Origin: Trypanosoma brucei gambiense DAL972 | Taxonomy: Eukaryota > Euglenozoa > Kinetoplastea > Trypanosomatida > Trypanosomatidae | Assembly (NCBI RefSeq): GCF_000210295.1 | Contig: NC_026742.1 | Span: 310,001-374,000, forward strand | DNA: 64,000 bases | Direction: 5' to 3' | Part shown: positions 41,178-51,031 of the stretch, one piece after another | Layout: each line of letters opens with the position of its first letter | Position numbering within the stretch: position 1 is the first letter of the stretch | Program-made: the position numbers and the translations under genes | Notes under the pieces: model-generated | What the model saw: the letters and a program-made list of their open reading frames with translations, nothing else | Database searches by the model: none | Told to the model about the DNA's origin: nothing

Positions 41178-42773
41178 TAAGAAGCAAATAATTGTCAAAA
41201 ACAATAACAGTATAGGAGTGAGTCACGGGTCTATGGAGAAAAAAAAAAGGGGTCTCATGCACAACAAAAAAACTAAAGGAAAACTACAAGTTAATGCAGT
41301 ACCATATTCTCCTTGGGATACCACCCTGTCCCTCAATAATACGGCTCGACACCCCATTCACACTTCATATGGAATTTATGAACACCACTAATGATACATT
41401 CATGACAGTTAATAGTTGGAAATAGAAAATGCAATGGCATATGACTTATACTCAGTGCATTGATAATTCCAATAACTCTACATTTCATACAGCACCTCAT
41501 ACCACTCCTTCAAATGAATACAAACATCTCCCATGTTCGGGTTAAAATGTAACGCAATACGCTAAGGGGAATTACCCTTATTTGAGGGACTAATAATATC
41601 ATCACACCATCATATTACTGAAATGCAACTATTTTTTTGTACAAAACATCCTCAACGACAAAACGAATCATATAGTGTAACATTATTGTTAGTCAGTACA
41701 CACATACCCAACACACAAGTAACAACATAAATATATTCTTTCCTTTTGTCTAACACACTAATAATAAAAAAAATGAGAAATAATGAATTTTACAAGCGAA
41801 CATATATATATACATATACATATACATATTTATTTATATACATATTTATTTATATACAGGTAATGAAGGGATTGGCACAGTAACCCTCAACATAATAACA
41901 CAGCAACACGAAAGTAACATCGTATCGCCATATTCCCTTATAATCAATATTAACAAAAACATATTAGAAAACAAACACATGGAAGCCGTAACACCTGCCT
42001 GATTTATCCAAATACAACATATCAACACATAATACGCTACTTCTGCACGATATATACATATACATATACTCGAACAAAAAAATTGACACTTCACATAACT
42101 AATGATATACGAATCATCACTTACCGTCCGTATCATGTTACAGAAAAAGAAAAGGTTATTAACCAAAAAATAAAAAGAAAGGATATATAAAGTGATTACA
42201 AAGGTGACAATATTGAGTATATGCACAAGAAGGATCTACACACTTCACAATAATGCACAACATAAACACATACACAACGCATATAAGCATACAGCTAAGG
42301 GGGAAAAACATATAAGGATACAAACTGCATATAATTAGAGAAAGGTAGCAGAGAGAAAGCCTTAACACATAACTCAAGTATATTATATATGAAAGTTCAG
42401 CAGGTAAGTATTATTAATGAGAGAATAAGAAATGGAAGTGTATAAAGCAGTACAAGGTAATATATATTCAAAATTAATGGAAATGAAACCAAATACTACT
42501 CATTAAGTAGTTTAACAATTTTCAAAATAAATAGTTGATTATTTCAAGAGAGTAACTGTAGTTGCTCCATGCAAACAGAAACATTTCACAAAGATTATAA
42601 AAACATTAAATACAAAAATATTACGGTACAAAGAAAGGTGCTTAAAGACATCGCAAAGAAATACAGTAGCAGAAAAAGACAATGTGACAATAGGGAAACA
42701 TGACACACAACAGCACATCACTGCACACACCTCCATAAATTCCCATGCACATCATTAAACAAAAAGTATACAC
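41178..42773. other. Array spacer between the gap copy and copy E
   Basis: 5' flank of the hidden copy and 3' flank of copy E, with stem-loop at 41563 and the long microsatellite at about 41802-41860. A T replaces C near 41632 ('CTATTTTTTTG'). Confidence 0.75.
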
Positions 42774-45759
42774 TCACTCATCAGCTGCTGGAGTTTCCTG
42801 CTGATGGCTGGTAATGCTTAAATGCTCCTCACCATTTGATGGTACCGCTGCCACTTCTGCCGCCTCCACATTAGATACGGGTGAGGTAACCTTTTCACGG
42901 AGAGACATTACAGTAATATACTTCTCATGACCTGCAAAACAGCAAAAGTATAAAAGAACAAGCAATACAACAAGAAGAATAAATATTATAACAACAGCAG
43001 CACCGGCACCACCGCCACTTCCCTCACCATCGGAAGATGTAGATGGCACAGTCTTATCTGACGCTTCATTACTTCCATTAGATATTTCATCAGTATTTGT
43101 ATTTTCATCAACTGTTGTATTTTCATCAACTGTTGTATTTTCATCAACTGTTGTATTTTCATCAACTGTTGTATTTTCATCAGCTGTTGTGTTTTCCTTC
43201 CAAATACCATTATTGTAAAGTGAGTACTCTTCATCAGCAGTGCTTTCATAGTCACTAGTACTCTCATCATCGGAAGTACTTTCATCGTCACTTGTGTTTC
43301 CATCAGCTACTGAACTATCATCACAACTTCTATTTTCATGAGAAGTTGTATTTTTATCATCACTTGTGTTTCCATCAGCTACTGAACTATCATCGTAACT
43401 TCTATTTTCATGAGAAGTTGTATTTTTATCATCACTTGTGTTTCCATCAGCTACTGAACTATCATCATAACTTCTATTTTCATGAATGGTTGTATTTTTA
43501 TCATCACTTGTGTTTCCATCAGCTACTGAACTATCATCGTAACTTCTATTTTCATGAGAAGTTGTATTTTTATCATCACTTGTGTTTCCATCAGCTACTG
43601 AACTATCATCATAACTTCTATTTTCATGAGTGGTTGTATTTTTATCATCACTTGTGTTTCCATCAGCTACTGAACTATCATCGTAACTTCTATTTTCATG
43701 AGAAGTTGTATTTTTATCATCACTTGAGTTCCCATCAGCTACTGAACTATCATCATAACTTCTATTTTCATGAGAAGTTGTATTTTTATCATCACTTGAG
43801 TTCCCATCAGCTACTGAACTATCATCATAACTTCTATTTTCATGAGAAGTTGTATTTTTATCATCACTTGTGTTTCCATCAGCTACTGAACTATCATCGT
43901 AACTTCTATTTTCATGAGAAGTTGTATTTTTATCATCACTTGTGTTTCCATCAGCTACTGAACTATCATCACAACTTCTATTTTCATGAGAAGTTGTATT
44001 TTTATCATCACTTGTGTTTCCATCAGCTACTGAACTATCATCATAACTTCTATTTTCATGAGAGGTTGTACTTTTATCATCACTTGTGTTTCCATCAGCT
44101 ACTGAACTATCATCATAACTTCTATTTTCATGAGAAGTTGTACTTTCATCGTCACTTGTGTTCCCATCAGCTTTTGTATTTTCACCAGCAGTGCTCATAG
44201 TCACTAGTACTCTCATCATCGGAAGTACTTTCATCGTCACTTGAGTTCCCATCAGCTACTGAACTATCATCATAACTTCTATTTTCATGAGAAGTTGTAC
44301 TTTCATCGTCACTTGTGTTTCCATCAGCTACTGAACTATCATCATAACTTCTATTTTCATGAGAAGTTGTACTTTCATCGTCACTTGTGTTTCCATCAGC
44401 TACTGAACTATCATTATAACTTCTATTTTCATGAGAAGTTGTACTTTCATCGCCACTTGAGTTCCCATCAGCTACTGAACTATCATCATAACTTCTATTT
44501 TCATGAGAAGTTGTACTTTCATCGTCACTTGTGTTTCCATCAGCTACTGAACTATCATCATAACTTCTATATTCATGAGTGGTTGTATTTTTTTCATTAC
44601 TTGTGTTCCCATCAGCATTTGTATTTTCACCAGCAGTGCTTTCATAGTCACTAGTACTCTCATCATCGGAAGTACTTTCATCGTCACTTGAGTTCCCATC
44701 AGCTACTGAACTATCATCATAACTTCTATTTTCATGAGAAGTTGTACTTTCATCGTCACTTGTGTTTCCATCAGCTACTGAACTATCATCATAACTTCTA
44801 TTTTCATGAGAAGTTGTACTTTCATCGTCACTTGTGTTTCCATCAGCTACTGAACTATCATTATAACTTCTATTTTCATGAGAAGTTGTATTTTTATCAT
44901 CACTTGTGTTCTCACCAGGTTTTTTACCTTCCCTTACCGAAATATTGCCTACAGCGCTTGTATTACTACCAGAACATTGTTTGTCGTTGACAAATTTTCT
45001 TTCATTGACAGCAAAGGTATCAGTAGCAAATAAATTTTCTGCCGCCAACGCCACAGTTAATGATGTTTCACAAAGAATACAGATACCTCTACCAACTGCG
45101 CTTCGTACATTCATCAAATTAATATTATTTCCAAAGTCATCATCATCATCAAACCATGTGACGCGATCAGAGGAATCCAGTTTAGCAATTACGTTTAATC
45201 TCCCGTACGCAGGGTAATTTTTGAAAAAGGATGGGTAGTCATTCATACTACCAGCTCCTGATACTTCATGGTAAGACCCACGCCAGAATGCAACACCATT
45301 ATCGTCAGGAGTTGCTGGGGCAAACAATCCTGTGTTCCATCGATAGACACAATTTAATGATGAAGCGAGGTCACCTACTTTGCATCTGTCCTTTTCCTCA
45401 TGTACTGAACTCGCACTGTACTTGGCATCACCACCAAGGTAAGCATATAAATACCCCAATTCATTTTTCGGTTTTAATAGTTTATATATTAAACTGTTTG
45501 TGGCCTCAGAGTGGTCAGTAGCGAGGTTCATACCTTCAGCACGGCACACACGCTCAGAATTAACGTAATCCACATTATATACACCATTATTTTCAAACAC
45601 TTCATGAGTATATATGGCGTAACTCTTAGCTGCTGTAGTCACAGGACCCCCTCCAGAGCTAGCAGCCTGCAGTGGACGTAAAATACATTGCAATAACATC
45701 AGTATACCACACAGAGTTGTAATCCGAGAGAAGTTTGATGGCACCATGCGGATTTCCAT
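42774..45759 (-). pseudogene. C-type-lectin-like surface protein, copy E, with a 2-bp frameshift
   Basis: The N-terminal frame (45759 down to 44182, 525 codons) carries the signal peptide and lectin-like domain. The C-terminal frame (to 42774) carries the rest of the stalk, the transmembrane helix and the PAADE tail. They are separated by loss of two T in a GCTTTCAT context at about 44194-44195; the same sequence is intact at 43240-43247 and 44638-44645. As read, the product ends early as '...SDYEHCW' without a membrane anchor. The end of the lectin domain differs from copies A-D: after 'GNNI' it reads 'NLMNVRSAVGRGICILCETS', followed by a unique linker with Cys ('KQCSGSNTS'). The stalk uses 72-bp repeats rich in NTS/NTT/NRS sequons plus about five 18-bp units next to the membrane. 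It could be a true pseudogene, a secreted variant or an assembly error in a repeat. Confidence 0.8.
43240..44910 (-). repeat. 72-bp stalk repeats of copy E
   Basis: About 20 copies of a 24-residue unit, typically NTSDDKNTTSHENR then SYDDSSVADG: twelve in the membrane-proximal block (about 43290-44150) and eight in the lectin-proximal blocks (about 44240-44910). Blocks are separated by 'DDESTSDDESTSDYES' segments near 43240-43290, 44195-44240 and 44640-44690, showing larger internal duplications. K/E, T/S, Y/C and N/D substitutions mark individual units. Confidence 0.9.
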
Positions 45760-47377
45760 GTTTACTGTTAAACTTGCTTGCTTATTAGTCTGTAGTTAAT
45801 GTTGGGAAATCAAAGAGATATGAAAGGGTTAGTTAAATAGGAAAGTCAAGGGATTAGGAAGTGAAGGAAGTAGTAACGGTTGTGCAATCATAAAAGTGGC
45901 GCGCACAGACATTGCGAAAACTCAACATCAAAATAGTTCGTCACTCATATTAGAAACTAGTAATTAAGAAGCAAATAATTGTCAAAAACAATAACAGTAT
46001 AGGAGTGAGTCACGGGTCTATGGAGAAAAAAAAAGGGGTCTCATGCACAACAAAAAAATTAAAGGAAAACTACAAGTTAATGCAGTACCATATTCTCCTT
46101 GGGATACCACCCTGTCCCTCAATAATACGGCTCAACACCCCATTCACACTTCATATGGAGTTTATGAACACCACTAATGATACATTCATGACAGTTAATA
46201 GTTGGAAATAGAAAATGCAATGGCATATGACTTATACTCAGTGCATTGATAATTCCAATAACTCTACATTTCATACAGCACCTCGTACCACTCCTTCAAA
46301 TGAATACAAACATCTCCCATGTTCGGGTTAAAATGTAACGCAATACGCTAAGGGGAATTACCCTTATTTGAGGGACTAATAATATCATCACACCATCATA
46401 TTACTGAAATGCAACTACTTTTTTGTACAAAACATCCTCAACGACAAAACGAATCATATAGTGTAACATTATTGTTAGTCAGTACACACATACCCAACAC
46501 ACAAGTAACAACATAAATATATTCCTTCCTTTTGTCTAACACACTAATAATAAAAAAATGAGAAATAATGAATTTTACAAGAGAGCATATACATATTTAT
46601 TTATATACAGGTAATGAAGGGATTGGCACAGTAACCCTCAACATAATAACACAGCAACACGAAAGTAACATCGTATCGCCACATTCCCTTACAATCAATA
46701 TTAACAAAAACATATTAGAAAACAAACACATGGAAGCCGTAACACCTGCCTGATTTATCCAAATACAACATATCAGCACATAATACGCTACGTCTGCACG
46801 ATATATACATATACATATACTCGAACAAAAAAATTGACACTTCACATAACTAATGATATACGAATCATCACTTACCGTCCGTATCATGTTACAGAAAAAG
46901 AAAAGTTTATTAACCAAAAAATAAAAAGAAAGGATATATAAAGTGATTAGAAAGGTGACAATATTGAGTATATGCACAAGAAGGATCTACACACTTCACA
47001 ATAATGCACAACATAAACACATACACAACGCATATAAGCATACAGCTAAGGGGGGAAAACATATAAGGATACAAACTGCATATAATTAGATAATGGTAGC
47101 AGAGAGAGAGCCTTAACACATAACTCAAGTATATTATATATGAAAGTTCAGCAGGTAAGTATTATTAATCAAATAACAATAGAAACATTTCACAAAGATT
47201 ATAAAAACATTAAATATTAAAATATTACGGTACAAAGAAAGGTGCTTAAAGACATCGCAAAGAAATACAGTAGCAGAAAGAGACAATGTGACAATAGGGA
47301 AACATGACACACAACAGCACATCACTGCACACACCTCCATAAATTCCCATGCACATCATTAAACAAAAAGTATACAC
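45760..47377. other. Array spacer between copies E and F
   Basis: 5' flank of copy E and 3' flank of copy F, with stem-loop at 46349. The microsatellite is short and altered (about 46583-46610). Near 47165-47185 about 165 bp present in the other 3' flanks (equivalent to about 29112-29270) are replaced by about 20 bp. Confidence 0.75.
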
Positions 47378-49024
47378 TCACTCATCACCTGCTGGAGTTT
47401 CCTGCTGATGGCTGGTAATGCTTAAATGCTCCTCACCATTTGATGGTACCGCTGCCACTTCTGCCGCCTCCACATTAGATACGGGTGAGGTAACCTTTTC
47501 ACGGAGAGACATTACAGTAATATACTTCTCATGACCTGCAAAACAGCAAAAGTATAAAAGAACAAGCAATACAACAAGAAGAATAAATATTATAACAACA
47601 GCAGCACCGGCACCACCGCCACTTCCCTCACCATCGGAAGCTGTAGATGGCACAGTCTTATCTGACGCTTCATTACTTCCATTAGATATTTCATCAGCTG
47701 TTGTGTTCCCATCAGCTGTTGTATTTTCATCAACTGTTGTATTTCCATCAGCATTTGTATTTTCATCTGCCGTTGTATTTTCATCAGTTGTTGTATTTCC
47801 ATCAGCATTTGTATTCCCATCAGCTGTTGTATTCCCATCTGCTGTTGTGTTCCCATCAGCATTTGTATTCCCATCAGTTGTTATATTCCCATCAGCTGTT
47901 GTGTTCCCATCAGCATTTGTATTCCCATCAGTTGTTGTATTTCCATCAGCATTTGTATTTTCATCTGCCGTTGTATTTTCATCAGTTGTTGTATTTCCAT
48001 CAGCATTTGTATTCCCATCAGCTGTTGTATTCCCATCTGCTGTTGTGTTCCCATCTGCTGTTGTGTTCCCATCAGCATTTGTATTCCCATCAGTGGTTAT
48101 ATTCCCATCAGCTGTTGTGTTCCCATCAGCATTTGTATTCCCATCAGCTGTTGTATTCCCATCTGCTGTTGTGTTCCCATCAGCATTTGTATTCCCATCA
48201 GCATTTGTATTCCCATCAGTTGTTATATTCCCATCAGCCGTTGTGTTCCCATCAGCTGTTGTGTTTTCATCAGCTGTTGTGTTTTCGCTGTGAGGGGAAG
48301 CAGGTGGAAGGGGAGTTGGCACTGCAGAGGCTTCACAGAGAACCTTGAAGTAGTAAATACTTCTACCCCTAACATTTGTAAAAGGGGATATATGTCCAAA
48401 GTCATCATCATCATCAAACCATGTGACGCGATCAGAGGGATCCAGTTTAGCAATTACGTTTAATCTCCCGTACGCAGGGTAATTTTCGAAAAAGGATGGG
48501 TAGTCATTCATACTACCAGCTCCTGATACTTCATGGTAAGACCCACGCCAGAATGCAACACCATTATCGTCAGGAGTTGCTGGGGCAAACAATCCTGTGT
48601 TCCATCGATAGACACAATTTAATGATGAAGCGAGGTCACCTACTTTGCATCTGTCCTTTTCCTCATGTACTGAACTCGCACTGTACTTGGCATCACCACC
48701 AAGGTAAGCATATAAATACCCCAATTCATTTTTCGGTTTTAATAGTTTATATATTAAACTGTTTGTGGCCTCAGAGTGGTCAGTAGCGAGGTTCATACCT
48801 TCAGCACGGCACACACGCTCAGAATTAACGTAATCCACATTATATACACCATTATTTTCAAACACTTCATGAGGATATACGGCGTAACTCTTAGCTGCTG
48901 TAGTCACAGGACCCCCTCCAGAGCTAGCAGCCTGTAGTGGACGTAAAATACATTGCAATAACATCAGTACACCACACAGAGTTGTAATCCGAGAGAAGTT
49001 TGATGGCACCATGCGGATTTCCAT
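47378..49024 (-). CDS. C-type-lectin-like surface protein, copy F (first gene of the array)
   Basis: 548 residues. The stalk is the longest of the 18-bp type, about 33 six-residue units (47691-48286), mostly GNTTAD, GNTNAD and GNITTD, so N-glycosylation potential is high. The end of the lectin-like domain differs from A-D: 'FGHISPFTNVRGRSIYYFKVLCEAS' instead of the 'NNISFTNTRARSTRFF' version, still ending in the conserved last Cys. Other differences: Pro for Thr at residue 51, Glu for Lys at 180 and Pro for Ser at 196. Transmembrane helix and PAGDE tail as in A. It is the first copy transcribed. Confidence 0.92.
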   Translation of the reverse strand: MEIRMVPSNFSRITTLCGVLMLLQCILRPLQAASSGGGPVTTAAKSYAVYPHEVFENNGVYNVDYVNSERVCRAEGMNLATDHSEATNSLIYKLLKPKNELGYLYAYLGGDAKYSASSVHEEKDRCKVGDLASSLNCVYRWNTGLFAPATPDDNGVAFWRGSYHEVSGAGSMNDYPSFFENYPAYGRLNVIAKLDPSDRVTWFDDDDDFGHISPFTNVRGRSIYYFKVLCEASAVPTPLPPASPHSENTTADENTTADGNTTADGNITTDGNTNADGNTNADGNTTADGNTTADGNTNADGNTTADGNITTDGNTNADGNTTADGNTTADGNTTADGNTNADGNTTTDENTTADENTNADGNTTTDGNTNADGNTTADGNITTDGNTNADGNTTADGNTTADGNTNADGNTTTDENTTADENTNADGNTTVDENTTADGNTTADEISNGSNEASDKTVPSTASDGEGSGGGAGAAVVIIFILLVVLLVLLYFCCFAGHEKYITVMSLREKVTSPVSNVEAAEVAAVPSNGEEHLSITSHQQETPAGDE

Positions 49025-51031
49025 GTTTACTGTTAAACTTGCTTGCTTATTAGTCTGTAGTTAATGTTGGGAAATCAAAGAGATATGAAAGGGTTAGTTA
49101 AATAGGAAAGTCAAGGGATTAGGAAGTGAAGAAAGTAGTAACGGTTGTGCAATCATAAAAGTGGCGCGCACAGACATTGCGAAAACTCAACATCAGAATA
49201 GTTCGTCACTCATACTAGAAACTAGTAATTAAGAAGCAAATAATTGCCGTGGCGGCAAATAAACAATCATTAAAAATACGTGTTGCAGGTTGTGAGTAGT
49301 AAATTAAAGGGTGTGTGTTTTGTGGGGATTGGCCTTCTTGCTGGGACGATATAACACCACTCTTTCAGGCGAAGTTTGCAAGTACTGACTGTGACGGTTG
49401 TCATTCTTTTATCCTAATTTTTTTTCCTGCTGCAAATGTTGGTGTTTTTTTTTTCGCAGAGGGGGCATGATTGCTGGTAAATGGATCAAGTGGTGAGCGC
49501 GGCAACATGTTTTAACATGGCATTCTATGATATCTTGGTTGTAGTGCATTACTGTCTTGGTGTGTAGACGTCCCTTGTCAATGTGTAACCGAAAATAGTG
49601 TAATTTCATCGGTATGGCACATGTAAGAAAGCGGTGTGTGCAAAACATCTGCGACGAAGATTCTGTACTAGTTCATTCCTCTGTTTTGTTTATATAGCGT
49701 CTTGTACGGCAGAGGTTAAAAGTGATACGGAGAGTCATGTACATGTGGCAGCATACGTACATTAGAGGCTATACTCTCGTCCTTTAGAACCTTGCCAATA
49801 AGGTGCTCACTGCGCAAGTCGCTATACAACAGCTCATGATAATCGTGTCGCCGTGTTAAACCTTTCTGAGATTTACCGGCTTTTTATTTCTTAAGCCGCG
49901 AGCGGCTCCGTGTCAGTCCGCCTCTATCCAACATGTATACAAATACATGAATGAAAGATCGACCCCCCTTCCAATACCGCGTCGCCCCACAACCTTTGGT
50001 GGAAGGAAGCGGGAAAGAAACGATTGGAATGTGTGGCGCTAAATGCACTAAAGACACCCGGGAAGGAACTTACCCTGCACTCCCCCTCATTTACACCATG
50101 CGAAAGGGGGATAAAAAAGGACTGAGTAGTTTCTCGGGCAGCCAACAGTGTTGGAAAATTTATGAACACCAGCAGTCACTTATGGCGAGCCGCTGCTGCC
50201 GCCACAACTTCCACGCTGCAGAAGTTGCATTATTCGTATTCATCTGTCCTTAACAAAACATACTTCACTTCCACTTCCTTTCATCAAAAAAATGACAATG
50301 ACAGAAAGGAAGGAAAGAAATGGCTACCGCTGCCTTTGCGGGACAGAGAGACGTTCGAAGCGCTGCACAGAGAGCACCTCTGAACCTTATCACGAGGGTA
50401 CAAAAAATGGATATTATTCATGCATCAAAGAGGGGCTCCTCACCAACACTCCCGGTCCTGATGGTTTATTTTTCAACTTAGAACTTAAACGCTAAACGAG
50501 AACCTTAAAATTAAAAAATTTAAAAACTGCAGAGAAAAATAAAGAAGGGATACCAAGACCAAAACCTTTGTCCCTCACCCATGCATCACTCCCGCAGGTA
50601 AACAACGCAAAATTTGAGCAGGCCTCACTCCGAAATGCCACCAACACCACATCTGTCAAGAGGGGGAAAAGGTAGCAGTAGAAGTAAAAAAGTGGGACCA
50701 TCTAAAGGAATGGAAAAAAACAACTACATTAATGCCCCCGTTCACCCATTTGGGCCCAGTACACCTGTTATCTCCCATTGTATCCTTCCGCTGCAAATGT
50801 TTCCACGTCCAACTGCCACCGCGACGCACGCCCAATTTCGCGATGTGCGTGCGCTCCCCCACTTATCCACAAGCGAGACGCTCGCTGTCATTTCCCCAAC
50901 TGATCTGTAATACCATTTAAAAAAAATTGGAAATGAAAGATAGTAACCAGCTCTTGACTTAGAGAGCTACCTCACCGAGATGTCATCGTGTACATGTACT
51001 CCAAGGCACACCCTTCCCATTGCAGCGGGTA
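49025..51031. other. Right boundary of the array and 1.8 kb of unique spacer
   Basis: 49025-49244 is the array 5' flank. From 49245 the sequence is unique: G/T-rich on the plus strand to about 49740, with T-runs at 49419-49427 and 49446-49455 followed by CGCAG. A small inverted repeat AGCCGCGAGCGGCT lies at 49894-49907. From about 49950 to 51031 it is ordinary spacer with purine-rich plus-strand parts (50300-50330, 50655-50725) and holds the 3' UTR of UTP10. No coding frame is convincing on either strand. Confidence 0.55.

Larger units (their letters stand above)
28050..49244 (-). repeat. Tandem array of lectin-like surface-protein genes, seven units
   Basis: Units repeat with almost identical coding and flanking sequence. 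CDS starts lie at 30719, 33663, 36698, 39822, 45759 and 49024, plus one copy presumed in the gap at 41078-41177. Seven 3' flanks are visible (hairpin landmarks at 28272, 31310, 34255, 37289, 40414, 41563 and 46349) against six visible CDS. Unit length is about 2.95-3.07 kb where complete and larger for E and F because of longer stalks. The left edge is where homology begins at 'GGCTCAACACCCCATTC' near 28050; the right edge is where the shared sequence 'AAGCAAATAATTG' stops at 49244. Confidence 0.95.

Noticed and set aside
43292..44200. 302-codon plus-strand frame antisense to the copy E stalk
   Set aside because: It is a by-product of the 72-bp repeat having no stops in that frame; the translation is a pure repeat of His/Tyr/Leu/Phe and lies opposite a supported gene.
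47701..48348. Long plus-strand frames opposite the copy F stalk (also near 29738, 35699 and 38769)
   Set aside because: 18-bp repeats keep several frames open. The products (SSAVVF or FHQLLY repeats) have no protein character.
28050..49244. The array as a known variant surface glycoprotein, procyclin or invariant surface glycoprotein family
   Set aside because: There is no GPI signal and no VSG cysteine pattern. The stalk repeats are not the EP or GPEET type, and the lectin-like head with a 52-residue tail does not fit the ISG65/75 layout I know.
49894..49907. Inverted repeat AGCCGCGAGCGGCT as a terminator
   Set aside because: A 14-bp palindrome with a minimal loop can occur by chance. Trypanosome mRNA 3' ends are not made by such hairpins, and no RNA gene precedes it.
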